Assembly: GCA_023436885.1 (NCBI GenBank)
Contig: JAEZHI010000035.1
Coordinates: 1-36,737 of the forward strand
Direction: 5' to 3'
Origin: Pseudomonadota bacterium
Lineage (GTDB): Bacteria; Pseudomonadota; Alphaproteobacteria; Rhizobiales; Pleomorphomonadaceae
DNA: 36,737 nt
The notes beneath the pieces were generated by a model. It was not told the origin of the DNA. It saw only the letters and a program-made list of their open reading frames with translations, and did no database searches. A program made the position numbers and the translations under genes. Of the stretch, positions 24,415-31,428 are shown piece after piece. How positions within the stretch are numbered: the stretch's first letter is position 1; every line of letters begins with the position of its first letter.

Positions 24415-25326
24415 CTATGACATCAACCGTCCGGCGTTATGGGAAAGCGTCACTTCGATGAATCGCCGGGCATTGAGATTGTCGTGGGTGCCGCGTCGGC
24501 GCACCAGAGCCGCCTTCACAGTGGGCATCGTCGCTGCAATCTGCCGCGCCTCTAAGCGGAGACCATCAAGAGACCAAGGGCGAAACACAAGGTCGGGCAA
24601 AATGGCGATACCGACCCCGCTCGCCACCAGCGATCTCACAGCCTCGACCGATCGTGACCGAAACGCGATATGTGGTCGTAAGCCGGAGCTGCGCCAGAGA
24701 TGATCGACAGGTTCTTCGATTTCATCGATATTGAGCACAATCTGCGGAAATTCCGAAACCATGGGCAGATCCAGTTTTTCGCGCTCTGCCAGCACGTGGC
24801 CCGAAGCTACCCAAAGCCGGTAGCGATAGGCTTCAAGCTCGTCCGCCGCGAGCGACTCCGGATTATGCAGGCCGGACATGGTGACTAGGGCCAGATCGAT
24901 CTCGCCATTGAGCAGCAGATGTTCAAGATAGTCGTGCCCGTCTTCCACGAGATCGACGGCAACACCGGGAAAGGCCCGCGAGAACCGCGCCAGCAGATCG
25001 GAGAGCACGTAACCGGCGACAAGCGACGTCACGCCGAGCGCCAAGCGTCCGGTCACCTCAGGTGCGACATTGGCTAGCGCGCCGCGCGCGTCGGCCACGT
25101 CCTGCCAGATGCGTTCCGCGTGACGGCGAAACAGCTGCCCCTTGTGCGTCAGGCCCAGCCCGCGCGATTGACGTTCGAGCAGCTTCACGCCGAGATCCGC
25201 TTCAAGGTCCTTCATCGCCTCGGTGATGGTCGACTGCGACGTCGAAAGCTGTGCCGCTGCCTTCGAGACGGAGCCGGTCTCGGCGATTGCCAAAAAATAC
25301 TGAAGCTGACGCAACGAGAAGGACAT
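24415..25326 (-). CDS. LysR-family transcriptional regulator
   Basis: This 303-residue DNA-binding regulator has its N-terminal helix-turn-helix at about residues 18-37 (GSVSKAAAQLSTSQSTITEA) and an effector-binding domain from about 90 to the end (RLALGVTSLVAGYVL, SGVGIAILPDLVFRPW). It lies directly upstream of, and on the same strand as, ydcS, and is divergent from the aldo/keto reductase. The ATC-N9-GAT dyad between it and ydcS makes control of the polyamine operon likely, with a polyamine or its product as effector; both points are inferred. No strong ribosome site is seen before ATG 25326. Confidence 0.88.
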   Translation of the reverse strand: MSFSLRQLQYFLAIAETGSVSKAAAQLSTSQSTITEAMKDLEADLGVKLLERQSRGLGLTHKGQLFRRHAERIWQDVADARGALANVAPEVTGRLALGVTSLVAGYVLSDLLARFSRAFPGVAVDLVEDGHDYLEHLLLNGEIDLALVTMSGLHNPESLAADELEAYRYRLWVASGHVLAEREKLDLPMVSEFPQIVLNIDEIEEPVDHLWRSSGLRPHIAFRSRSVEAVRSLVASGVGIAILPDLVFRPWSLDGLRLEARQIAATMPTVKAALVRRRGTHDNLNARRFIEVTLSHNAGRLMS

Positions 25327-25517
25327 GAAGGCGCCTGAGGGTGTGTTGGCAGTTGGCCAGCGAGACCTGCCGCTGCCGGCATGGAGATCGGGTTCGGATC
25401 ATCGCCGACGCATGCAATGATTTCCAGTATGTTTGCGCGGATCTGGCCGCAAAACGAACAGCAATCGTCCTTCTTTGGCTTGTACTGCTATACTTTTCGG
25501 AATCAGGAGGAACGCCC

Positions 25518-26351
25518 ATGAAGACCGTTCGCTTGCCAAGTGGCGAAGATGTGCCTGCGCTGGGCCTTGGCACCTGGATGATCGGCGACGATCCGAACAG
25601 GCGGGCCGATGAAATCGCCGCCCTGCGTCGGGGCATGGACCTCGGCCTCACCTTGATCGATACCGCCGAAATGTACGGTGAGGGCGCCTCCGAGAGGTTG
25701 GTCGGCGAAGCCATTGCCGGTCGGCGTGACGAACTGTTCCTGGTCTCGAAGGTGTATCCGCATAATGCCTCCCGGCAGGGCACGGTTGCCGCCTGCGAGC
25801 GCTCGCTGAAGCGCCTCGGTACCGATCGCCTCGATCTTTACTTGCTGCATTGGCGCGGACAGTATCCGCTGGCGGAGACTGTTGCCGCTTTTGAGAAACT
25901 CAAGGCCGATGGCAAGATCCGCCATTGGGGCGTTTCCAATTTCGACCCCGGTGACATGGACGAACTGATCGGGGTTGCTGGTGGCAATGCGGTAGCTGCC
26001 AATCAGGTGCTCTACAATCTCTCGCGGAGAGGCATAGAATGGGACCTGCTGCCCTGGATGCAGGAGCGCGGCATCCCGGTGATGGCCTACTCCCCTGTCG
26101 AGCAGGCAAGGCTTTTGCGCGACAAGCGTCTCGCGGCGCTGGCCGCCGAACATAGTGTCAGCGTGGCGCAACTGGCGCTCGCCTTCGTGCTCGACCGAGA
26201 CGGTGTCATTGCCATTCCCAAGGCAGGCCGCGTCACCCATATAGAGGATAATGCCGGAGCTCTGAATGTTCGCATGACCAGTGAACTGCGGGCGGCCCTT
26301 GATCAACTGTTTCCGCCGCCCAGGCGAGAGACACCTCTCGAGATGATCTAG
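25518..26351 (+). CDS. Aldo/keto reductase
   Basis: This 277-residue NADPH-dependent oxidoreductase has a TIM-barrel fold. The catalytic tetrad is visible: D48 and Y53 in IDTAEMYGEG, K78 in LVSKVY, and H111 in LLHW. The cofactor-side motif IPKAGRVTHIEDN lies near 237-249. Its closest resemblance is to the YeaE-type family, which reduces methylglyoxal and other aldehydes, but the substrate cannot be told. The AGGAGG site before ATG 25518 decides the start over the longer open frame from 25341. It is divergent from the LysR gene. Confidence 0.9.
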   Translation: MKTVRLPSGEDVPALGLGTWMIGDDPNRRADEIAALRRGMDLGLTLIDTAEMYGEGASERLVGEAIAGRRDELFLVSKVYPHNASRQGTVAACERSLKRLGTDRLDLYLLHWRGQYPLAETVAAFEKLKADGKIRHWGVSNFDPGDMDELIGVAGGNAVAANQVLYNLSRRGIEWDLLPWMQERGIPVMAYSPVEQARLLRDKRLAALAAEHSVSVAQLALAFVLDRDGVIAIPKAGRVTHIEDNAGALNVRMTSELRAALDQLFPPPRRETPLEMI

Positions 26352-26440
26352 CCGCGCGGTTTCTGGTCGGTGGTTGCGGGCCTTGCGGCGATACCCCATA
26401 ACTCACGCTGCCCGAGACAGCCCGATGAGAAGCTTGCCCC

Positions 26441-27607
26441 GTGACCGATCAGCGAAATTCAGTGACGAAAAACCAACCGCGTTGGCTCGGTGCAGTTCCT
26501 TCTGGTCGCGTTCCGATCGTGCCGCTCATCGCCGCCGCGCGATGGCTACTCCTGCTGGTCGTCATTGCCGGCATCTATTTCTTCAGTGGCTTTCTGGTCC
26601 CGGTCCTCGCCGCCTTGGTGATCGGCTTTGCTACCTGGCCGCTGTTTCGCGATCTGACCAGGCTCTGTGATGGCAATACCAAGCTTAGCGCCTCGATCGC
26701 GCTTGTCTGCATCCTGATTTTTCTGATCGTGCCGATGCTGGTGGCCGTTGGTTATGCGTTCGATGAGTTCAAGGTCTGGTTCAACTGGTTGCTCGTGGCC
26801 AACCGCCAAGGGGTGGAGGTACCTCCTTGGATTGCCGCCCTTCCCATGGTCGGTGAGTGGCTGACCGAACAATGGAACCTTCACGTCGGCCCGCCTGGCG
26901 CGATCGGCGAACTGGTCCAGATGACCTCGGGTGCCAATATCGGCAACATCTACCGGGCCGTTATGACGGCAAGCAGCGAGGCCTTTCAGCTCGTGCTGAC
27001 GCTGCTTTTCATGATGATTGCCCTGTTCTTTGTCTATAAGGACGGCAGTGCCCTGGTCGAGCAGATCGACCTTGTCGGCGAACGCATCCTGCCAACGCGC
27101 TGGGGCCGCATATCGCGCATCGTGCCAGCCACCATCAGCTCTACCGTCACCGGCATGACGCTGATCGCCATTGGCGAGGGGATTGTCCTCGGCATCGCCT
27201 ATTGGATTGCCGGTGTCCCGTCGCCGGCCATTTTCGGCGTGATCACCGGTGTCATGGCATTGATCCCCGGTGGCGCGCCCCTCTGTTTCACGCTGCTTTC
27301 AATCTACCTTGGAGCCAGCGGTCATTTGGTTCAGGGCGCGGCATTGCTCGTCTGGGGAACGGTTGAGCTGTTCATTGTCGACAAGACGCTGCGGCCAAGG
27401 CTGGTTGGCGGTCCGATCAAGCTGCCCTTCCTGCCGACCTTCTTCGGCCTTATTGGCGGTGTGAAGACGATGGGCTTTCTTGGCCTGTTCATCGGCCCGG
27501 TGTTGATGGCGCTTCTGGTCGCCATCTGGCGCGAATGGCTCATCGAACTCAAGAGCGAGGATACGCCCGTAGGCGTCCCTTCAGTCGATAAGGTTTTGGA
27601 CGCCTGA
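26441..27607 (+). CDS. AI-2E family (PerM-like) membrane transporter
   Basis: This 388-residue polytopic membrane protein has N-terminal membrane segments near 30-75, a central soluble stretch (WFNWLLVANRQG...), and a C-terminal membrane half with FVYKDGSAL, GIAYWIAGVPSPAIFGVITG and the GLFIGPVLMALL ending typical of the family. Members are secondary exporters: TqsA exports autoinducer-2, and others are Na+/H+ antiporters. Substrate is unknown. The start is GTG at 26441, preceded by a GAGAAG-like site. It lies 89 bases after the reductase gene and may share its transcript. Confidence 0.87.
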   Translation: MTDQRNSVTKNQPRWLGAVPSGRVPIVPLIAAARWLLLLVVIAGIYFFSGFLVPVLAALVIGFATWPLFRDLTRLCDGNTKLSASIALVCILIFLIVPMLVAVGYAFDEFKVWFNWLLVANRQGVEVPPWIAALPMVGEWLTEQWNLHVGPPGAIGELVQMTSGANIGNIYRAVMTASSEAFQLVLTLLFMMIALFFVYKDGSALVEQIDLVGERILPTRWGRISRIVPATISSTVTGMTLIAIGEGIVLGIAYWIAGVPSPAIFGVITGVMALIPGGAPLCFTLLSIYLGASGHLVQGAALLVWGTVELFIVDKTLRPRLVGGPIKLPFLPTFFGLIGGVKTMGFLGLFIGPVLMALLVAIWREWLIELKSEDTPVGVPSVDKVLDA

Positions 27608-27613
27608 TGCCTG

Positions 27614-28210
27614 CTATTTCAGGGGAATAGCGGACTGCTGCTTGCCTTGCTGGTAAGCGCCCGACAGCGCTGCATATTCAGCGCGAATAGAATCGGCGCG
27701 CGCTTCGAAATCCCTGCGTGCTGCGCCTTCGCAGACAGCAATCAGGTCGGCAATGTGGTCACTGTGCCAGAAGGCATTGGTGCGGCGGTAACCGCCGGGT
27801 TCAAGCGTGAAGACTTCTTTGAGAATGCGCAGGTCGTGCGGAATGGCGAAGGCATCCCGCGAATCCTCGTGGCTGAAGAAGTAGGAGAAGTTGTCGAAAC
27901 CGGCCCAGGTGATGGCTGAAAGGCACATCGAGCAGGGCTCGTGGGTAGACAGGAAAATAAGGTCTGACGTGTTCGGCTTGTCCTTGATCTCATAGAACTT
28001 CTTGATGGTGTGAACTTCGCCGTGCCAGAGCGGATTCTCCGTCTCGTTGTTGGTTCCGGCAAGCACGACTGAATAGTCCTTCTTGTCCAGAAGAGCCGCG
28101 CCGAACACCTTGTTGCCGTTCGCCACGCCGATCCGCGTAAGCGGCAGGATATGGCGCTCAATCGTCCTGAGCAGCGCATCAACGAGACGCTCGGTTTGTC
28201 TGTCGGCCAT
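27614..28210 (-). CDS. Zinc nucleoside/nucleobase deaminase
   Basis: This 198-residue protein of the cytidine/deoxycytidylate deaminase superfamily has zinc ligands H63 in HGE (E65 the proton shuttle) and C93/C96 in EPCSMC. GNKVFGAALLD near 32-42 fits the substrate-binding strand. The long C-terminal extension after residue 130 is unlike free-standing cytidine deaminase and more like base or nucleoside deaminases of the guanine deaminase/TadA side. Substrate is not assigned. A GAGGGA site precedes ATG 28210; the longer frame to 28396 is unsupported. It converges with the AI-2E gene, with 6 bases between stops. Confidence 0.82.
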   Translation of the reverse strand: MADRQTERLVDALLRTIERHILPLTRIGVANGNKVFGAALLDKKDYSVVLAGTNNETENPLWHGEVHTIKKFYEIKDKPNTSDLIFLSTHEPCSMCLSAITWAGFDNFSYFFSHEDSRDAFAIPHDLRILKEVFTLEPGGYRRTNAFWHSDHIADLIAVCEGAARRDFEARADSIRAEYAALSGAYQQGKQQSAIPLK

Positions 28211-28370
28211 GCTTGAGTTCCCTCTTCCATTTCGACAGTGATCATTGCCGGTCTCGGCGTGGCACGCAACAATCCGGCGGCAGCGTCCGCCCATCCAATC
28301 ATAACCGAATCTGCTCGGCTGCAATGAAGCCGATCTGTGACAAGGTCGGGTCTCGCTAGGCTGGGGGGCT

Positions 28371-28650
28371 GCGATCGTCGATAAGGCGCGTGACACCCTC
28401 TATGATCCGTACTCGGTGAGGGACGCGGAGATTTCCAACGTCATGCATACGGGCGGCTTGAGCCAATATGACGTGGTGTGTCAAGGCGAACGCCAAGAAC
28501 CGGATGGGTGGGTATACCAGCAGAACTGTCCTTGGCATCAACTTCTATCAGGGAAAGATCATCCAGAGGATAGAGGGCTATCCCTTTTGCTACGCGGACA
28601 ATATTCACTTGGATAAGTTCAATGAATTGAAGAATTTGAAAGATTTATAG
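28371..28650 (+). pseudogene. Frameshifted remnant of a conserved small protein gene
   Basis: Two adjoining frames look like one protein. The first reads LYDPYSVRDAEISNV... up to YDVVC near 28485. The second, from about 28480, reads VKANAKNRMGGYTSRTV followed by LGINFYQGKIIQRIEG and stops at 28650. A D-P-Y-S segment followed by CV-x-NA-K/R-N-x-x-GGYTG is a pattern I recall from small lipoprotein-like proteins of proteobacteria and phages. Restoring two bases (GT) in the run near 28481-28487 would join the frames. No start codon or signal peptide is seen at the 5' end, so it is a decayed fragment. The join is inferred from reading both frames. Confidence 0.6.
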
Positions 28651-28761
28651 TAAGTAAGTACTGACTTGTGCCGCCGTTATAACGCCTATAGAAGAGAAAA
28701 TACTTTACACTTGGTTGGTTTGGTGCAAATTTTCATGAATTTCTTAACTATTGAGGTAGTT

Positions 28762-28941
28762 ATGGGTGCTGTTTATTTGAAGGGTGACGCCTACAATCGT
28801 CTGATTGACGCGCTGCGGCATGTTGAGCCGGATGCTTTCACCGGCAAGGTGGAGCGCGACGGCGTCATGATAACGCTATGTGAGTTCGGTGACATTTGGC
28901 CGGAAGCTATCCGGGAGGATGCCGAGGCGCACAATCGCTGA
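28762..28941 (+). CDS. Small orphan protein, 59 residues
   Basis: I do not recognise this protein. It starts MGAVYLKGDAYNRLIDAL and is rich in acidic residues, with no membrane segment or cysteine motif (one Cys). A GAGGTAG site sits 4-5 bases before ATG 28762, and an AT-rich promoter-like stretch precedes it (28640-28760), both supporting a real gene. It lies in the accessory pocket between the frameshifted remnant and the hairpin pair at 29077. Confidence 0.6.
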   Translation: MGAVYLKGDAYNRLIDALRHVEPDAFTGKVERDGVMITLCEFGDIWPEAIREDAEAHNR

Positions 28942-29076
28942 CGAGGTTTGTTCCTTTCGAACGTCAGCATGATAGGCTGCAGGATTAGCCATCCTGCGGC
29001 CTTCTGTCTTTTGACAGGGTTATTGAGCATCGTGTGAGTAAGGTTCTAGCCCGCAATTCAGCCATACGGGCGAGAC

Positions 29077-29119
29077 CCCATTTTCAAAAATGAAAATGGG
29101 TGTTGCGTATTCCGCAACA
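29077..29119. repeat. Two tandem perfect hairpins in an intergenic region
   Basis: The first stem is CCCATTTTCA (29077-29086) with TGAAAATGGG (29091-29100) and a 4-A loop. The second, immediately after, is TGTTGCG (29101-29107) with CGCAACA (29113-29119) and a 5-base loop. Together they fill 43 bases, ending 75 bases before the next gene. They could terminate the 59-residue gene, act as paired operators for the 29194 gene, or be a mobile fragment. Confidence 0.6.
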
Positions 29120-29193
29120 AACATGACGCTTAGCTATGTGGTGTTCCCATTTGGCGTGTGGTATGCTAAATTTATGTTGAGTTGGGGGGAGTC

Positions 29194-29727
29194 ATGGACC
29201 GACCGATCTTGGAGCAGCTCCGCGCAGAAGAAGCAGACCTATTGAGGAAGCTTGAGGCCGTGCGTGGCGTCCTTCGCGCTTATGGAGAGATGCGTTCTGT
29301 CCAGGATAACACTCGCTCTGATGTGGAGCTTGCCGGCCCTAAGCACAGCGCCGCCAGAACAGAAGGAAATCGGGAACGCGTCGGGCTTGAACGCTTCTCC
29401 GAATATGGACGGCAGATTGTTAGCGCGGCTATAGACGCAATTACCGATGCCGCGACCGATGTTCCGATTCCGACTCGGATGCTGGTTGATATGATTGAGG
29501 CTCGGGGCCTCAGCATACGAGGTGAGGATAAGAACAATGCGCTTTCTGCATTATTAGCCCGGAGCATCCATGTGCGAAGTAATGGGCGGCGCGGGTGGAC
29601 TTTGGTGAGCGATCCAAGCGCAGAGGCGCTTAAAGAGAAAGAGCCGCCAAACGGTTATTCCGTTGGCGGCTCAGAACCCGATGGAGACGACGTGGCAGCG
29701 TCGTCTCTATCAATTAGCAACCCCTAA
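29194..29727 (+). CDS. Hypothetical protein, coiled coil plus possible winged helix
   Basis: This 177-residue protein is of unknown function. Residues 1-40 form a predicted coiled coil (ILEQLRAEEADLLRKLEAVR). A charged linker follows. Residues about 75-140 read like a winged-helix fold, with VPIPTRMLVDMIEARGLSIR, then NALSALLARS and the closing GRRGWTLV; this pattern resembles HARE/HTH-type domains. The C-terminus is low complexity, and its coding DNA contains a strong hairpin (29641-29672). The start ATG 29194 follows a GGGGGGA site; the upstream TTG is part of that site. A DNA-associated role is inferred only from the helix pattern. Confidence 0.65.
   Translation: MDRPILEQLRAEEADLLRKLEAVRGVLRAYGEMRSVQDNTRSDVELAGPKHSAARTEGNRERVGLERFSEYGRQIVSAAIDAITDAATDVPIPTRMLVDMIEARGLSIRGEDKNNALSALLARSIHVRSNGRRGWTLVSDPSAEALKEKEPPNGYSVGGSEPDGDDVAASSLSISNP
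29641..29672 (+). other. Strong hairpin inside the 3' part of the 29194 gene
   Basis: GAGCCGCCAA (29641-29650) pairs exactly with TTGGCGGCTC (29663-29672). An inner CGG/CCG pair extends the stem. This is terminator-like in shape but has no T tract and lies 55 bases before the stop codon. Confidence 0.6.
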
Positions 29728-29756
29728 CCCGGACGAACGGAGAAAAGGAGCAAGCC

Positions 29757-29780
29757 ATGCGCCAAGCCGCCGCAAAATAA
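29757..29780 (+). CDS. Seven-residue candidate leader peptide (MRQAAAK)
   Basis: An AAAAGGAG ribosome site stands 5-6 bases before an ATG that opens a 7-codon frame ending in TAA, directly followed by two hairpins and then the VapD-type gene. Such an arrangement could be a translated leader that sets downstream folding. It may equally be chance, since such short frames are common; the strong site is the only positive evidence. Confidence 0.3.
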   Translation: MRQAAAK

Positions 29781-29784
29781 TCTC

Positions 29785-29840
29785 CGCGCTAAAAGCGCGC
29801 GGGAATTCAACGTTAGGCTGGACGATCGGATAAATCCGAT
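29785..29840 (+). other. Two hairpins between the 29194 gene and vapD
   Basis: The first stem is CGCGCT (29785-29790) with AGCGCG (29794-29799). The second is ATCGGAT (29825-29831) with ATCCGAT (29834-29840), separated by AA. Neither has a T tract. They lie in the 260-base region upstream of the VapD start and may be operators or leader RNA structure. Confidence 0.45.
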
Positions 29841-29988
29841 TTGCCTAGCCTAGCAAATAGGCAGGCAGTTGTCTATAGTTACAGGAAAACCCTGTAGCAA
29901 TGGGGGGAGCTTTGCCGTGCCCGTAACGAATTTCCCGCGCGCAAGTAAGTTAAGTGCCAACACAACGGCCTATAGAAGGACTGAACGC

Positions 29989-30303
29989 GTGTATGCTATC
30001 GCTTTTGATATCAACACTGAGATTGCTGAGCGCGTCCTCGGGCCAAACTGGCGTGACTGTTATCGTAGGATTGAACGGGTTTTTGCTGCGCACGGCTTTT
30101 GCCGCCAGCAGGGAAGCTTGTTCTATGGTCGCCCTGAGTCGGACGCGGTTGATTGCGTCATGGCGGTCCGAGACCTAGATGAGCAGTTTCCGCAATTCGG
30201 CCGAATCGTAACGGACATTCAGATGCTCCGTGTCGATGAAAAGAGCGATCTTCGGAAGGTCCTACGGACAGACCTCCGATTTGACGCAGCAGCAAACGAC
30301 TAA
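29989..30303 (+). CDS. vapD: VapD-family protein (toxin-type endoribonuclease)
   Basis: This 104-residue protein matches the virulence-associated protein D family: the start VYAIAFDINTE with its conserved Asp, HGFCRQQGSLFYG near 36-48, VMAVRDLDEQFPQF near 58-71, and IVTDIQMLRVDEKSDL near 75-90. VapD has the ferredoxin-like fold of Cas2; Helicobacter VapD cuts mRNA and, in some species, pairs with antitoxin VapX. GTG 29989 is preferred because homologues begin MYAIAFD and AGAAGGA precedes it. An in-frame GTG at 29917, with an even stronger GGGGGGAG site, would add 24 residues. No recognised VapX is present. A strong terminator follows. Confidence 0.85.
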   Translation: MYAIAFDINTEIAERVLGPNWRDCYRRIERVFAAHGFCRQQGSLFYGRPESDAVDCVMAVRDLDEQFPQFGRIVTDIQMLRVDEKSDLRKVLRTDLRFDAAAND

Positions 30304-30307
30304 GCGA

Positions 30308-30333
30308 GGGCGCCGGGAAAACCGGCGCCCTTT
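30308..30333 (+). terminator. Intrinsic terminator after vapD
   Basis: A perfect 9-bp GC stem (GGGCGCCGG at 30308-30316, CCGGCGCCC at 30322-30330) with a GAAAA loop is followed by TTT. It begins 4 bases past the vapD stop. Confidence 0.85.
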
Positions 30334-30399
30334 CAGCTTTAGATGACCCGTTAAATCGCGATCATCATTTATAATATGACTTGGCCGACCGAACGCACC

Positions 30400-30705
30400 T
30401 TACTCAGCCATAATCTTGGCGCAGCTACTGCATTCGTCGCCGTTATGGGCTTCGTATGCTTCCTTCAGAAGGTCGGTGAACTCTCTGGGCCCTAATTCCT
30501 CAGCCCAAGGAATCGGTCCGTTAACACCGCGCTTCCTATCGGCCATAGCTTTCGGCCAGAAATCGTCCTCGATGTCCCAAAATCCGCCGTCGTAAATTTC
30601 CCCGTGCGCTTCGCAGCGCTTCAGAAGACCTTTCGCAACTAGGTAGTCGGCTGCTAGCGCTGTTTTTTGTTCCTGCTCCGCCAGCCAACTCTTAACTAAT
30701 CCCAT
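30400..30705 (-). CDS. Small protein with CxxH...CxxC motif, unknown function
   Basis: This 101-residue protein is of unknown function, transcribed toward vapD. It begins MGLVKSWLAEQEQK and has C-E-A-H near residues 30-33 and C-S-S-C near 93-96. These four residues could bind one zinc ion. The middle has aromatic and acidic segments (GGFWDIEDDFWPKAMADR). I recall similar small proteins as scattered hypotheticals in proteobacteria and phages, but cannot give a function. A GGAG site precedes ATG 30705; the frame extending to 30780 is less likely. Confidence 0.65.
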   Translation of the reverse strand: MGLVKSWLAEQEQKTALAADYLVAKGLLKRCEAHGEIYDGGFWDIEDDFWPKAMADRKRGVNGPIPWAEELGPREFTDLLKEAYEAHNGDECSSCAKIMAE

Positions 30706-30922
30706 ATGGATGCTCCGATTTGTCGAGGCGCTGCGGTAGTGCATGCCTCTTTCCGGAAATGGGAGTTCCATCGTGAACAACCAAGACTAGTAGAATTGCG
30801 ATTCTGCTAACGGCGCCTGTGGGTAACTCGGTAGCTGCAACGTCGGTGGTGCCCGTCAAACTGCTACATCCGAGGTCACAATCAGAAATATAAGACATTG
30901 ATATTATTGAAGAAAAAAATAG
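30706..30922. other. Intergenic stretch with tRNA 3' flank
   Basis: Just past the tRNA-Gln end on the minus strand there is a run of seven T (plus-strand A run at about 30913-30919), which probably ends the tRNA transcript. Otherwise I see only a weak hairpin near 30789-30810 and no coding frame. No duplicate of the tRNA 3' end (an attachment-site scar) was found. Confidence 0.45.
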
Positions 30923-30997
30923 TGGCTGGGGTGGCAGGATTCGAACCTACGGATGGCGGAATCAAAATCCGCTGCCTTACCACTTGGCGACACCCCA
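30923..30997 (-). tRNA. tRNA-Gln (TTG)
   Basis: The minus-strand sequence folds as a full cloverleaf: acceptor TGGGGTG/CACCCCA, a D arm GCCAAGTGGTAAGGC, anticodon stem GCGGA/TCCGC with loop TTTTGAT (anticodon TTG), and T arm with GGTTCGAATCC. CCA is encoded. The promoter at 31025-31053 precedes it. Confidence 0.95.
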
Positions 30998-31024
30998 TCC
31001 GGCGGCCATGGCCGCGGTTCGCAC

Positions 31025-31053
31025 GATATAGCCGCATCGCGAGCCGACTGCAA
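31025..31053 (-). promoter_or_regulatory. Sigma70-type promoter of tRNA-Gln
   Basis: On the minus strand TTGCAG (31053-31048), a 17-base spacer, and TATATC (31030-31025) lie 27 bases before the tRNA start. The same -35 word and spacing precede the divergent tRNA-Pro. Confidence 0.7.
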
Positions 31054-31181
31054 CAACGCCGGCGAAGACAAAATGCGAGGATCAAGCCTGTCATCCACTG
31101 CCAGCATCGGCCGGTCGTGGCTGTTTCACGGCTTAATTCGGCACGCGCAAAATCCCTGATCCACAAGTGTGATTTTGGGGC

Positions 31182-31210
31182 TTGCAGAGGCAGGGACGGG
31201 ACGCTATACA
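31182..31210 (+). promoter_or_regulatory. Sigma70-type promoter of tRNA-Pro
   Basis: TTGCAG (31182-31187), a 17-base spacer and TATACA (31205-31210) end 18 bases before the tRNA. Confidence 0.72.
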
Positions 31211-31228
31211 CCGCCCCAACGACGGTTA

Positions 31229-31305
31229 CGGAGTGTAGCGCAGCCTGGTAGCGCACCTGCTTCGGGAGCAGGGGGTCGAGTGTTCAAATCACTCCACTCC
31301 GACCA
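31229..31305 (+). tRNA. tRNA-Pro (CGG)
   Basis: The sequence folds as a 77-base cloverleaf: acceptor CGGAGTG/CACTCCG, D arm GCGCAGCCTGGTAGCGC, anticodon stem CCTGC/GCAGG with loop TTCGGGA (anticodon CGG), T arm with TGTTCAAATCA, and an encoded CCA. Confidence 0.95.
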
Positions 31306-31428
31306 ATCTTCCCGCGGAATCAAGCTCTTAGTGGAAAGCCAACAAGCCGGGTGGCCTTTGTATTTCGTCGGCCGATGGCGAGAATGCTTTGCTCCGTTTG
31401 GTTCCGAGGTCAGGTGGTGAACTCCCGT

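Noticed and set aside
29989..30303. VapD as a Cas2 protein marking a CRISPR locus
   Set aside because: VapD shares the Cas2 fold, but the motifs are VapD-type, no cas1 is near, and no regular short repeats with spacers occur in the window.
30860..31000. Integration scar (att site) at tRNA-Gln
   Set aside because: I looked for a second copy of the tRNA 3' end (GGATTCGAACC region) in 28.2-30.9 kb and saw none, and there is no integrase gene in the window.
31002..31015. Perfect palindrome GCGGCCATGGCCGC between the two tRNA genes
   Set aside because: It is only 14 bases of G/C-rich sequence just upstream of the mature tRNA-Gln end, inside the tRNA leader; probably chance or a leader stem, with no second copy noticed.
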